Below are positions 38,155 through 47,400 of a stretch of DNA of 64,000 nt, piece by piece (the first letter of the stretch is position 1; every line of letters begins with the position of its first letter). The position numbers and the translations under genes were made by a program. This DNA is from Chryseobacterium sp. SORGH_AS_0447 (GTDB lineage: Bacteria; Bacteroidota; Bacteroidia; Flavobacteriales; Weeksellaceae), in assembly GCF_030818695.1 (NCBI RefSeq), contig NZ_JAUTAR010000001.1, forward strand, positions 3,094,501 through 3,158,500, given 5' to 3'. Under the pieces are notes generated by a model. It was not told where the DNA came from. It worked only from the letters and a program-made list of their open reading frames with translations, and searched no databases.

Positions 38155-38365
38155 ATTAAAAAAATGTAAAACATAATTAAAATAAAATTAAAATATCTGC
38201 CATAAATATTTTCAAGATCTTAAATTTCAATTCCTTATACCTGTCTATTTTCCAGCACCAAAGAATCATTTTTTTGATTCTGCAACATCAATCGGCTTTG
38301 AATATTCTCCGGAAACAGGCATACATAATAAAAAATATTAGCTTATTTCATCATCATTATTCATA

Positions 38366-38394
38366 GAAAAAAGACCGTAAATACGGCCTTTTTT
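38366..38394. terminator. Bidirectional terminator after the catalase gene
   Basis: AAAAAAG.CCGT/ACGG.CTTTTTT stem with loop AAAT and T-runs on both strands. Confidence 0.85.
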
Positions 38395-38429
38395 ATTTAT
38401 TGAAAATTATTAAATACAATATGCTTTGC

Positions 38430-40571
38430 TTAAGCCGGATTGTTTCTTTCCGCTTCCAATTCCCAGACTCTGTGATTGGCAACTGCTTTTATGAAGGCAT
38501 CATCGGCATTCTGATCATCTGAGCTGATAATACCCGGATCTTCATGTTTTTTGCTGCTCACATTACTCATTTTCAGGATCTCTTCGGTTTCCTTTCCGAA
38601 ATAGATCGCTTTGCAATGCTTATATGCTTCATTTACAAAAAGGATTGTTCCTGGCTTATTATCTTCATTCAGGAGATTCTCAACCGATTTTTTGCCGCTG
38701 GCGATATACAATGCATCAAAGCATACACTGGCGGTGCTGGTTAATGAATGCTTCGGCGTAAAGCTTGTACCGTCATCTGCAGTCACCGGCGAAAGACTTC
38801 CCGCAATGATCTGAACCATGGCTCCTTTTCCTTCTAGTTTTGACTGTAACGCATTTACATCAGCTGCATGTACGCCGTCTTCCATAATGAAACCGATGAT
38901 CCGGCTCTCAATGGAATCTTTAACGGTGTTTTTCATGCTCAATGCTTCAGAAGTTTTTGTCGACGGTTCTCGTTCCTCGCTTTGAAGCGTTTTCGGATCT
39001 GCATCCGCAGGAATGCTTCCGTTCGGCTGTTCCAGTTTGGTAACCTGTACACCTACTTTCTTTGCAACCGTAGCGGCCAGGTCTTTATCGATAAATGCCA
39101 GCTGCCCCACTACCCTTTCACGAATGGCAGGAATGGTTACTTTCGACAATTCGAAGATCAAAGCATTCTGAAGATGTTTCTTTTCCGGTGCCGATTGGCT
39201 GTTGTAGAATAATTTAGCCTGAGAATAATGATCCACAAAACTTTTACTTCTTGCCCGGATCTTTTTCCCGTCGACTCTTTCTTCCTGTGTCGCAAAACCG
39301 CCATCTTTCATCATCGCCTGGAAAGGACATCCGCCACCCATAGAATTCGGTTCATAACTTACTTTTCCTTTTACGATCTGCTGTCTCATGTGACCGTCAC
39401 GCTGGTTGTTGTGCACGGTATTGATGGATCGGTTAATTGGAATTTCATGGAAATTTGGCGAACCTAATCTGGATAACTGGGTATCGGTATAAGAGAACAA
39501 TCTCCCCTGCAATAACGGATCATTAGAGAAATCGATGCCCGGCACCAAATGTCCCGGGTGGAAAGCAATCTGCTCGGTTTCCGCAAAGAAATTATCCGGG
39601 TTTCTGTTAAGGGTCAGCGTTCCTACCAATTCTACCGGAACTTCTTCTTCAGGAATCAGTTTGGTAGGATCCAGCAGATCGAAATCAAATTTATGCTCGT
39701 CTTCTTCTGGAATGATCTGCACGCCGAAATCCCATTCCGGGAACGCGCCGTTTTCAATCGCTTCCCAAAGGTCCCTCCTGTGGAAATCCGGATCTTTACC
39801 CGAAATCTTTGTCGCCTCATCCCAGGCTACGGAATGGACTCCCAATTTCGGCTTGAAATGGAACTTCACGAAGTGCATCTTTCCTTCCTCATTAACGAAT
39901 TTAAAAGTGTGAACCCCGAAGCCTTCCATCATTCTCAAGCTTCTCGGGATGGCCCGGTCGCTCATCGCCCACATGATCATATGCATGCTTTCCGGCATCA
40001 GGGAGATAAAATCCCAGAACGTATCGTGTGCAGAAGCTGCCTGCGGAATCTGGTTATCCGGCTCCGGTTTTACAGCATGAATGAGATCCGGAAATTTGAT
40101 GGCATCCTGTATAAAAAATACCGGAATATTGTTTCCTACCAGGTCGTAATTGCCTTCTTCCGTATAAAATTTAACGGCAAACCCTCTTACATCCCTTGCG
40201 AGATCGGTACTGCCCGCACTTCCTGCTACAGTAGAGAACCGCACGAAAACAGGAGTTTCCTTCCCTTCTTCCGATAGGAATTTAGCTTTTGTATATTTGG
40301 CTAAGCTTTTATTGAGCTTAAAAGTTCCGTGTGCACCCGAACCGCGTGCGTGAACAATCCTTTCCGGGATTCTTTCGTGATCGAAATGGGTAATTTTTTC
40401 TCTTAAAATAAAATCCTCCAGCAAACTCGGTCCTCTTTCGCCCGATTTCAGGGAATCCTGATTGTTGTTAATCTTTAAACCCTGATTGGTTGTCAGCGCC
40501 GCACCGGAATTATCGGTGGTATGGTCCTGAAGCTGATTTAATTTTCCGTCGGAAAAATCTTTGTTTTTCAT
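38430..40571 (-). CDS. katE: Large-subunit monofunctional catalase (HPII type)
   Basis: Clade II haem catalase, 713 residues, disproportionating hydrogen peroxide in the cytoplasm. The distal His is H74 in RIVHARGSGAHG, with VRFSTVAGSAGS, the NNIPVFFIQDAIKFPD pocket and the proximal haem-Tyr segment RLFSYTDTQLSRLG. The C-terminal flavodoxin-like/GATase-like domain of about 150 residues (IIGFIMEDGVHAADVNAL onward) is present and distinguishes it from small-subunit catalases. It is monocistronic with its own terminator. Confidence 0.95.
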   Translation of the reverse strand: MKNKDFSDGKLNQLQDHTTDNSGAALTTNQGLKINNNQDSLKSGERGPSLLEDFILREKITHFDHERIPERIVHARGSGAHGTFKLNKSLAKYTKAKFLSEEGKETPVFVRFSTVAGSAGSTDLARDVRGFAVKFYTEEGNYDLVGNNIPVFFIQDAIKFPDLIHAVKPEPDNQIPQAASAHDTFWDFISLMPESMHMIMWAMSDRAIPRSLRMMEGFGVHTFKFVNEEGKMHFVKFHFKPKLGVHSVAWDEATKISGKDPDFHRRDLWEAIENGAFPEWDFGVQIIPEEDEHKFDFDLLDPTKLIPEEEVPVELVGTLTLNRNPDNFFAETEQIAFHPGHLVPGIDFSNDPLLQGRLFSYTDTQLSRLGSPNFHEIPINRSINTVHNNQRDGHMRQQIVKGKVSYEPNSMGGGCPFQAMMKDGGFATQEERVDGKKIRARSKSFVDHYSQAKLFYNSQSAPEKKHLQNALIFELSKVTIPAIRERVVGQLAFIDKDLAATVAKKVGVQVTKLEQPNGSIPADADPKTLQSEEREPSTKTSEALSMKNTVKDSIESRIIGFIMEDGVHAADVNALQSKLEGKGAMVQIIAGSLSPVTADDGTSFTPKHSLTSTASVCFDALYIASGKKSVENLLNEDNKPGTILFVNEAYKHCKAIYFGKETEEILKMSNVSSKKHEDPGIISSDDQNADDAFIKAVANHRVWELEAERNNPA

Positions 40572-40860
40572 ATGATAATAATTTTTGTGATTAGAGCTAC
40601 GCGATGATGGAACAACAATTGTACCCCTTAGGGCACAGGCTGCTAATTAATAACAGTTATAAATAATTATCCCGTAAAATCCCCGTCACAAATGGTTGTT
40701 ATTGCTGTTTATTTTTATTTTCAATAAGTAAAAAGGCTTCTCTCCAATTTGCTGTTCCAAAATACAACCAATAAAAACCATAGAATTATTCATTATTTGA
40801 AGATAAACTCATCTATATGGCATTTGTCTTGTAGGCCATTAGTAGATTAATTTAATTTCT

Positions 40861-41295
40861 ATGAAAAAACTAATTTTAACAGCAGTATGCCTTATTGGAC
40901 TGTCAGCCTGCAATAAACCTTCAAAAACCACTGAGAATACCGTTACCGCCGAAAAGAAAGCAGTAGGTGCGGATAAAGATGATCATGGATGCATCGGTTC
41001 TGCAGGACAGACCTGGAGCGAACTGAAGCAGAATTGCATCCAGGTTTTCAACGAAGGGTTCCGGCTGAATCCTATTGCTCGTGAAAAAGATGCCGCCGTG
41101 ATCAGTGCCTTTGTTTTATGGAGCCAGGATAAGAGTAAAATCGAACTTTTTTTGCCGGATGATGTAAAACAAGAGAGTATTATTCTGAATAAGACAGAGA
41201 ACGATCTGTATCAGAATGACCAATATAAATACGATGCAAACAAATCCATTCTTTATGTGGATGGCGTAGAGAAATATAAAGGCAATGTAGAATAG
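40861..41295 (+). CDS. Putative lipoprotein, 144 aa
   Basis: Lipoprotein with signal ending LIGLSAC (Cys at residue 17), followed by a low-complexity linker (KPSKTTENTVTAEKK) and a domain with CIGSAGQTWSELKQNCIQVF. The two cysteines in that segment could form a disulphide. I recognise no named family, although such proteins recur in Chryseobacterium. It is divergent from katE across a 289-base gap and has a strong terminator, so it is monocistronic. Confidence 0.8.
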   Translation: MKKLILTAVCLIGLSACNKPSKTTENTVTAEKKAVGADKDDHGCIGSAGQTWSELKQNCIQVFNEGFRLNPIAREKDAAVISAFVLWSQDKSKIELFLPDDVKQESIILNKTENDLYQNDQYKYDANKSILYVDGVEKYKGNVE

Positions 41296-41320
41296 GAATT
41301 GTTTTCTATGGTTGTTTTTG

Positions 41321-41352
41321 AAAAATCCTCAGGTTGAGCCTGGGGATTTTTC
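41321..41352 (+). terminator. Terminator after the 144-aa lipoprotein gene
   Basis: AAAAATCC.CAGG/CCTG.GGATTTTT stem with a TTGAG loop and T-run. Confidence 0.8.
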
Positions 41353-41517
41353 TTTGTAATTACTTTTATTCTGGGCTGAGTAGATGTATTCAAGATCATT
41401 GATTTTCGTCGGAGTAGTATTGCCGCTTTCAAGACCGAATTTCTGAAAAGACTGGTCATATTTCCGTTCAAATCATATTCTAAAGATTCTGTGTTTTCTC
41501 CAAGGTCTAAGTTGCTG
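41353..41517 (-). pseudogene. RHS-repeat fragment
   Basis: The 313-base gap between two lipoprotein genes carries a minus-strand relic reading SNLDLGENTESLEYDLNGN, MTSLF, then after a frame change GLESGNTTPTKINDLEYIYS. The ENTESL.YDLNGN string is the same as in the intact RHS protein encoded at 44478-48185 (KENTESLAYDLNGNISN), and INDLEYIYS matches its IDNLTYDYT. It is therefore a broken piece of an RHS core downstream of the present toxin operon, probably left by earlier RHS rearrangement. Confidence 0.7.
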
Positions 41518-41608
41518 CTAATTTTTCTTCTGCAAGAAAGCAGCTATGCAAAATATTTTGAAGGATTAATTTTAAAAGTCAACTAAATACTAATACCGTT
41601 GAAACTCT

Positions 41609-42031
41609 TTACCTTATTTTGCATATTTCAGAGGTGACGCTACCTTCTCCCTTAACGCTGGTTTCTACTATCGAGCAGTTATCTTCAATGTCATTTATTG
41701 TGCACTTATATCCTCCTACAGAATTCACATAAAGGTCAATTTCATTATATTGACTTTTTGTTGTATCAAGAATCAAAGTATATTGATTATCATCTTTCCA
41801 AAATATTTTATAGTACCTATCTTTTTTTAGTTTTTTGCCGGTGTCAAGATCAAATGTTTGTTCAATTTGAAAGTCCGCAGTTCGTTGCAAGAGATATTTT
41901 CTGTTAGAATTCTTATTAATTAGTTGAAATTTTCCAATTTTGAAATCTGTAGATTGCATATCCTTCTTAGTTTCTGTTTTTTTGCAGTTAAGAAGAATAA
42001 AAGTAGTTGAAAGAATAGTGATTATTTTCAT
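41609..42031 (-). CDS. Putative lipoprotein, 140 aa
   Basis: Unrecognised small lipoprotein; the signal is MKIITILSTTFILLNC with the Cys at residue 16, followed by a charged linker and a beta-rich domain (KYLLQRTADFQIEQTFDLD, YYKIFWKDDNQYTLILD). Similar small proteins are common next to toxin-immunity loci in Bacteroidota, but no immunity function is shown. It is separated from the immunity array by a terminator. Confidence 0.7.
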   Translation of the reverse strand: MKIITILSTTFILLNCKKTETKKDMQSTDFKIGKFQLINKNSNRKYLLQRTADFQIEQTFDLDTGKKLKKDRYYKIFWKDDNQYTLILDTTKSQYNEIDLYVNSVGGYKCTINDIEDNCSIVETSVKGEGSVTSEICKIR

Positions 42032-42078
42032 AGATATTTAATGTTTTAAATCTAAATTTTTAATATTTCTTGAAAAAC

Positions 42079-42103
42079 AACACTCCACTTGAAGCAGAGT
42101 GTT
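42079..42103 (-). terminator. Terminator at the end of the toxin-immunity operon
   Basis: AACACTC/GAGTGTT stem, then GTTTTTC on the minus strand; located after the SUFU fragment. Confidence 0.65.
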
Positions 42104-42180
42104 ATAATTTAGTTATAAAAAATTTATGAATTACTGTTAAAAGCTGTAAGGGCGAGTAATTCTATATCAAATAATGTATT

Positions 42181-42462
42181 TTAAATAGCAGATATTCTAT
42201 TAATATCAAATATATCTATATCTTTTTCCTGAAAAATATCCTCTAAGGCAGATTTACCATTTTCCATTTTATATTCTAGTTCTTTGTCTGAAATTGGAAC
42301 TCCCAAAAGCCAATGTACAGTTTTATTAGGAAGTTTCAACGGTTCTAGTTTATCCTCCCATAAGAAAGGTGATATAAACATAATATGCTCCATTTCAGAG
42401 GTTTCATAATACATTTCAATAATTCTCATAAATACTGCCCCTGATTGACACTGCCATTTCAT
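42181..42462 (-). pseudogene. C-terminal fragment of a SUFU-family immunity protein
   Basis: The 93-residue frame matches only the C-terminal part of suppressor-of-fused-like proteins: FISPFLWEDKLEPLKLP, VHWLLGVPISDKELEY and the end DIFDINRISAI. Intact bacterial SUFU proteins are about 180-220 residues, so the N-terminal half is missing. Bacterial SUFU proteins are known as immunity proteins of polymorphic toxins. The break lies beside the 3' end of a duplicated DMP19 gene, suggesting that duplication or recombination truncated it. It may still be translated. Confidence 0.7.
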
Positions 42463-42489
42463 ATTAATAATATATGAACTTTATTAAAA

Positions 42490-42963
42490 TTAATTTTTCA
42501 AATGATTTTGCAAATAATCAACAAGCAATTGTTCCAAATCTTCATCAAGATCATAATACTCATCATCTAATTTCTCTAATGAATCAAAAATTTCATCATC
42601 AAATTCAGTAATTTTTTCTAATTTTCTACTGAAAATTCTTGTTCTAAATTCTTCAATGTCGTAATGTTCACTGTTGACAATTTCTACTGCTTTCTCTAAA
42701 ATTTTTGATGCTTCAAATGCTTTTATAAGCTTTAAATTTTCAATGGTTAAATAAGCAAATTGTCCATATGAATTAAAAAAGTATTGATGTAAACCACCAT
42801 TAAATACCTGTTCATGATAAATAATTATCGTATAGGTGACCTGTAAATTTTGAGGCAAATCATTAATATAATCATACCACAAATCCTTATCATTTAATAT
42901 TTTATCATTTAAACCTTTAACCGAATTTGCATAATATTTGCTGGATATTTCTTCATTTTTCAT
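42490..42963 (-). CDS. DMP19/DUF4375 family acidic protein, copy A (putative immunity)
   Basis: Acidic 157-residue protein of the DMP19 (DUF4375) family; YTIIIYHEQVFNGGLHQYF and NSYGQFAYLTIENLKLI are the family core, and the C-terminus is a run of Asp and Glu (EKLDDEYYDLDEDLEQ). Neisseria DMP19 is a DNA mimic. Next to a putative nuclease toxin, an acidic DNA-mimic immunity role is attractive but inferred. It differs from copy C (43995-44468) at about 24 of 157 positions, and near-identity continues past the stop. A terminator lies upstream, so it may have its own promoter. Confidence 0.85.
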   Translation of the reverse strand: MKNEEISSKYYANSVKGLNDKILNDKDLWYDYINDLPQNLQVTYTIIIYHEQVFNGGLHQYFFNSYGQFAYLTIENLKLIKAFEASKILEKAVEIVNSEHYDIEEFRTRIFSRKLEKITEFDDEIFDSLEKLDDEYYDLDEDLEQLLVDYLQNHLKN

Positions 42964-43020
42964 AATAATATTTGATTTATATCGCTTTGACTGCTCTTGC
43001 CAAAAGAATCCTGTGACAGA

Positions 43021-43056
43021 AAAAGGGGCAGATTTAATTATGTAATTCTACCCCTT
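43021..43056 (-). terminator. Terminator within the immunity array
   Basis: AAGGGG/CCCCTT stem with inner AATT pairing, followed on the minus strand by T5. It separates the 113-aa gene from DMP19 copy A. Confidence 0.6.
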
Positions 43057-43136
43057 GAGTTTAAAGTGACATCTGCTCAAAATTTAATTTGGCAATTGTT
43101 TTATTAAATGGGTTTATAACATACTTTCATATATCT

Positions 43137-43478
43137 TTATTCTTCCTCTATTAATTCTAAAAATAAACTTTGCAAGTCTTCATTTAGTTTCTCCTTGGTA
43201 TCTTCTGTTGTCAAAATAAACTCATTATCGATACCTTCTGCATAAGTTGAGCCGTCTAATATTCCTAATACGTGAGATAATGTATTGATCTCAACAATTT
43301 TTAAAAAATTTAAAAATGTCTCTTTCTCAATTTTTGAAAAATTGATATACATCGGCAGTATACCTTTCCAAATAGGATCTGTGGCCTGCGTAGTGTTTTC
43401 CAATAAGTCTTTATATAAACTTAAATTTTCTTCAATAACTTCCTTATTAAGGATTTTTACTAATTCTTCCGGTTTCAT
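43137..43478 (-). CDS. Hypothetical acidic protein, 113 aa (putative immunity)
   Basis: Acidic helical protein with no family I can name (KPEELVKILNKEVIEEN, SHVLGILDGSTYAEG). Its ATG overlaps the stop of DMP19 copy B by 4 bases, so the two are translated together. Length, charge and position fit a small immunity protein in a toxin-immunity array; that is context only. Confidence 0.65.
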   Translation of the reverse strand: MKPEELVKILNKEVIEENLSLYKDLLENTTQATDPIWKGILPMYINFSKIEKETFLNFLKIVEINTLSHVLGILDGSTYAEGIDNEFILTTEDTKEKLNEDLQSLFLELIEEE

Positions 43479-43954
43479 TTAAAAGGTAGTTTTTTTAAAT
43501 AGTCTGCTAATAAATCTTCTACATTTTCGTCTTCAATATTATAATATATATCATCTAATTTTCTTAAGGGCTCATCTAAGATATCCTCTCTGAAAAGTCT
43601 TTTAAGATTTTTATTTAATAGTTGTTTCCGAAATTCTTCATCGCTCAAATTATCATCTTTTACTAGATTGAAAGCATTTTCTAATAAATTTGATTTTTTA
43701 AATGCTCCTATTTCAATTAAAGCGTCTATCGTTTCCTTTGCAAATTGCCCATAACCGTTTACAAAATATTGGTCAAATCCCCCATTAAATACCTGGCTTT
43801 CCACTAGCACTGTAAGATATGTTGCTTGAAGATGTTTAGGAAGATTTACAATGTGACTATACCAATATGGCATATCACTATCAAACCAGTCATCTTTAAG
43901 ATCCTTGGTCGATTGTAGATAGTATTTTTCAATTAGTGTTCTGTTGCTCAACAT
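43475..43954 (-). CDS. DMP19/DUF4375 family acidic protein, copy B (putative immunity)
   Basis: Diverged paralogue of the flanking DMP19 proteins, 159 residues. It keeps the family core (VESQVFNGGFDQYFVNGYGQ, ETIDALIEIGAF) and the acidic C-terminus (YYNIEDENVEDLLADYL) but shares far less with copies A and C than they share with each other. It overlaps the next gene by 4 bases. The array order toxin, copy C, copy B, 113-aa, copy A implies stepwise gain of immunity genes. Confidence 0.85.
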   Translation of the reverse strand: MLSNRTLIEKYYLQSTKDLKDDWFDSDMPYWYSHIVNLPKHLQATYLTVLVESQVFNGGFDQYFVNGYGQFAKETIDALIEIGAFKKSNLLENAFNLVKDDNLSDEEFRKQLLNKNLKRLFREDILDEPLRKLDDIYYNIEDENVEDLLADYLKKLPFK

Positions 43955-43994
43955 ATAATTACATTATTCATAATTTTAATGAACTTTATTAAAA

Positions 43995-44468
43995 TTAATT
44001 TTTCAAATGATTTTTCAAATAATCAACAAGCAATTGTTCCAAATCTTCATCAAGATCATAATACTCATCATCTAATTTCTCTAATGAATCAAAAAGTTCA
44101 TCATCGAAATCAGTAATTTTATCTAATCTTCTATTGAAAATTCTTGTTCTGAATTCATCAATGTCATATTGTTCGATATTGACAAGTTCTAAAGCTTTCT
44201 TTAAAATTTTCGCTGCTTTAGAAGCTTTTATTAGCTTTAAATTTTCAATGGTTAAATAAGCAAATTGTCCATATGAATTAAAAAAATATTGATGCAAACC
44301 TCCATTGAAGACCTGTTCATGAAAAATAATTATTGTATATGTTACTTGTAGATTTTGAGGTAAGTCAATAACATATTTATACCATAAATCCTTATCATTT
44401 ATTATTTTCGTGTTTAAGCCTTTAACCGAATCTGCATAATATTTGCAGGTTATTTCTTCATTTTTCAT
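43995..44468 (-). CDS. DMP19/DUF4375 family acidic protein, copy C (putative cognate immunity)
   Basis: DMP19-family protein of 157 residues directly after the RHS toxin gene (9-base gap), the usual place of the cognate immunity gene. It shares the VFNGGLHQYFFNSYGQFAYL core and the Asp/Glu-rich C-terminus with copy A, with which it is about 85% identical by my count. A DNA-like acidic surface could block a nuclease toxin by occupying its DNA-binding site; this is inference from Neisseria DMP19. Confidence 0.88.
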   Translation of the reverse strand: MKNEEITCKYYADSVKGLNTKIINDKDLWYKYVIDLPQNLQVTYTIIIFHEQVFNGGLHQYFFNSYGQFAYLTIENLKLIKASKAAKILKKALELVNIEQYDIDEFRTRIFNRRLDKITDFDDELFDSLEKLDDEYYDLDEDLEQLLVDYLKNHLKN

Positions 44469-44477
44469 ACTTAAATT

Positions 44478-47400
44478 TTATTTTTTAGCTTTTATAAATG
44501 CACCCTCGTACATTGTTTTATTGAGTTGTATTAATTCTTGTAAAGCTTCATTTGGAATACCTTGACTACCATAAACACGCCTTAATTCAAAAATATCTCT
44601 TGCAACAACATCTCGAGCGCTTGTAAGACCTTTTGTGTTTCGAGATACAACTCCTTTTCCTATTGTGTGACCTTCTTTTGGAACCAGAATTGAAGGAGCT
44701 GTTTTTGGGTCATAATCTGCAATAAGTCTCTTCATTATAGCTTTTTGACCCACATGATGCGCATCTAGTCCCTCTTCTATACCCTGCATTACTTTGTATT
44801 TTCCAACTTTCCACAAATTTGGACTTGGCGGTGTTGCAGGCGGAGTTTCTCTTAACGTTCCAGTTACAAATAATCCAACTGAGGCTAACGTCATTAAAAA
44901 TTGTGCATCACGTTCTCCAACATGGTCTTCTAATTTATCTTGTACTAACATTCCGGCAACATCAGTCGGTCCCATAAAAGCTATCCCACCATCATAGTAA
45001 TGTGCTGGTAATATGACCTCTCTCCTTGGTTGCGGCAAATTACCAATAGTGAATCCTACACTTCCATAGCAAACACTACAATTATTTGGCAGAGTGGTTG
45101 CTGGATTTGATGCTATTGCTCTTAGCGGCGCGTTAATGACAACCTCTTCAATTGGAGCTGGATTATTATCTCCCCCAATCGCATTAGGTGATAGCTTAGG
45201 TACCGGATCACCAAACAATCCCGATGGATCGGAAAACATTACGGGATTGTTATAGGCATAACCGTAAGCGTCGAGAGTTGCATTACTTAATGGATCATGA
45301 GTGCCAAAGCGACCTACATCCGCCATATAGAAACGAGCATTCATATCATATAATCCCGTTTCCTGTAATTCCTGGCCTAAAAACTTGTATTTTTTATAAC
45401 TTCCGCCTCCAAAATATGCACTACCTGTTTTCAGGTGATTCATCCCGAACGGGTAGAAATCATTGTTATCGACAATCTCAAGAGCTCCTGTGCTGCTTTT
45501 TCCATAGGAAACCCTTACATTTCCCTGTAAATCTTTATATTGGTAAATATATTGATTTTTTACATAATCGTAGAAGCCTTCTCCTGTAGCGAAAAACTGT
45601 AAATCCGGAGTTTTTATAATCAATGGCGTACCAGGATCTCTAAAATCAATTGGGGTAAAAGCCTGCGGTTCATAAGCTCTCGAAGCCATCATCATTTCTG
45701 AACTTCCGCCACCGCCTGTGTTTTCACCTGTTGTACTGAAATACTGGAACCCGTCCAGATAATCCGTTGTTTCTTTGGTTGTGGTTGTCCCTGAAATTCC
45801 TACCGAGGTTTTTGCTGTTTCTTTTCTTATTTTGCTGCCATCTGCCCGGTATTTTGTGACAATATCTGTGGTAAGCTGTCCCAGGTTAATGGTTAATGAG
45901 TTGGGTAGATTCATATAATTATAACCGATGCTGGTGATGCTTTTATCGATCATATTTTTCATGTTCCCATTCACATCATACGCGATAGTATTTCCTGCCG
46001 TCCCTTCATATCCGGTAGCATTTCCACTTAGATCCTGAATTTTAGTGGCCCTGTTTCCGGTGTAGTCATAGGTAAGATTATCAATTACCGTAGCCGTACT
46101 GCTTCCGTTTTCCATTACGGAAGTCCTATAAATATTAGAAATATTACCGTTCAGATCATAAGCCAAAGACTCCGTATTTTCCTTGCTATAAGGATTCTGG
46201 GGATTCTGGTAAAATCCCGCCGTTAATCTGTCTAACCTGTCATAAGCATATCCGTATCTTTTCGGGGTAATTGACGGATTTGTTCCAATAGCCTCTACTG
46301 CTCTCCAATCGATCTCCGCAATATTCCCATTGTACTTCGGTATCACGTTCTTTCCCGGGAACTGTGAAGAATCCGGATTCTGGATACCGTCTCGATTAGC
46401 GTACTTTATCTTATAAGAAAATAGTTTTCCGCCAAGATCAGCAGCAGCCATCTGGTTTTTATTAATATCCGTTAGCCAGCCCCTAACATTGTAATCATAA
46501 TCGATAGTCTGTAAAGGTGCAGAACCAGAGGTAGAGCCTACTTTTTTATTGACGAGCTGGGACAGATCGTTATAGGTATTCTCTGCGAGTAATTCCTCCG
46601 GATTGCTGTCTACCTGATGAAAATGCTTTATAAGCCTGTTTTGATCATCGTAAACAAATCTTTCCATCACTGTCACACCGGTTTCGCCCTGCTTTCTGAG
46701 GTGAAAGATATTTATTCTTAAAGGAACTCCTAAAAAATCCACCTCTGTCTCGGTATTAGTATACCCTCCGAGATAGTTTGTTCTTTTGGAGGCAATCGCC
46801 CTTCCAAAAGAATCGTAATAATTATAAGTTTTCGTCCAGTTATTATCTTCAATATTTTTTACGTAAGAAGCGGTCAGAAATCCGTTGGTAGAAGCGTCAT
46901 TATTGGCATCCACAGTCTGCGGCAGGACATACTGTCCTAAAACAGTCTGCGGAACCGCAGGTGCTTCAGGAGGGTAGGTATCATAATAATTTACCGAAAG
47001 CAGCGTCATGCTTCCCGTAGGAAACGCCTGTTTGCTATAATACACATCAAGTCCCTGCAAATTAAAGGAAGTCGATGTTCTTTTTTCGTTGTTGTAAGCA
47101 TTTGCCGACATGCTGTTCAATGCATTTTGCATGGCCTGTCTTGTGGCGGTATTGGCAAAAAAGCCGGTATAAACTACTCTTCCGGATTCATCATACTTGG
47201 TGAAAAGCCAGCCTTTAGCATTAAAATTATTATTTATAGTTCTTAAAACTCCATCCTGAGCCAAGACGACCCTATCTTGTTTATCATATGCTAAAAATTC
47301 CCATTCTTTTCCAGGTAATCTTTTCTCTACAAGTCTATCCCTTCCGTCATATCTGTACTGGTAACAGAGTTCGTTTAATACAGCATCAGTAATGACATTG

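Noticed and set aside
39549-40277. 242-codon plus-strand frame opposite katE
   Set aside because: Antisense shadow of the catalase gene; no recognisable protein.
41253-41471. 72-codon minus-strand gene after the lipoprotein
   Set aside because: It runs through a terminator and is better explained as one frame of a broken RHS fragment.
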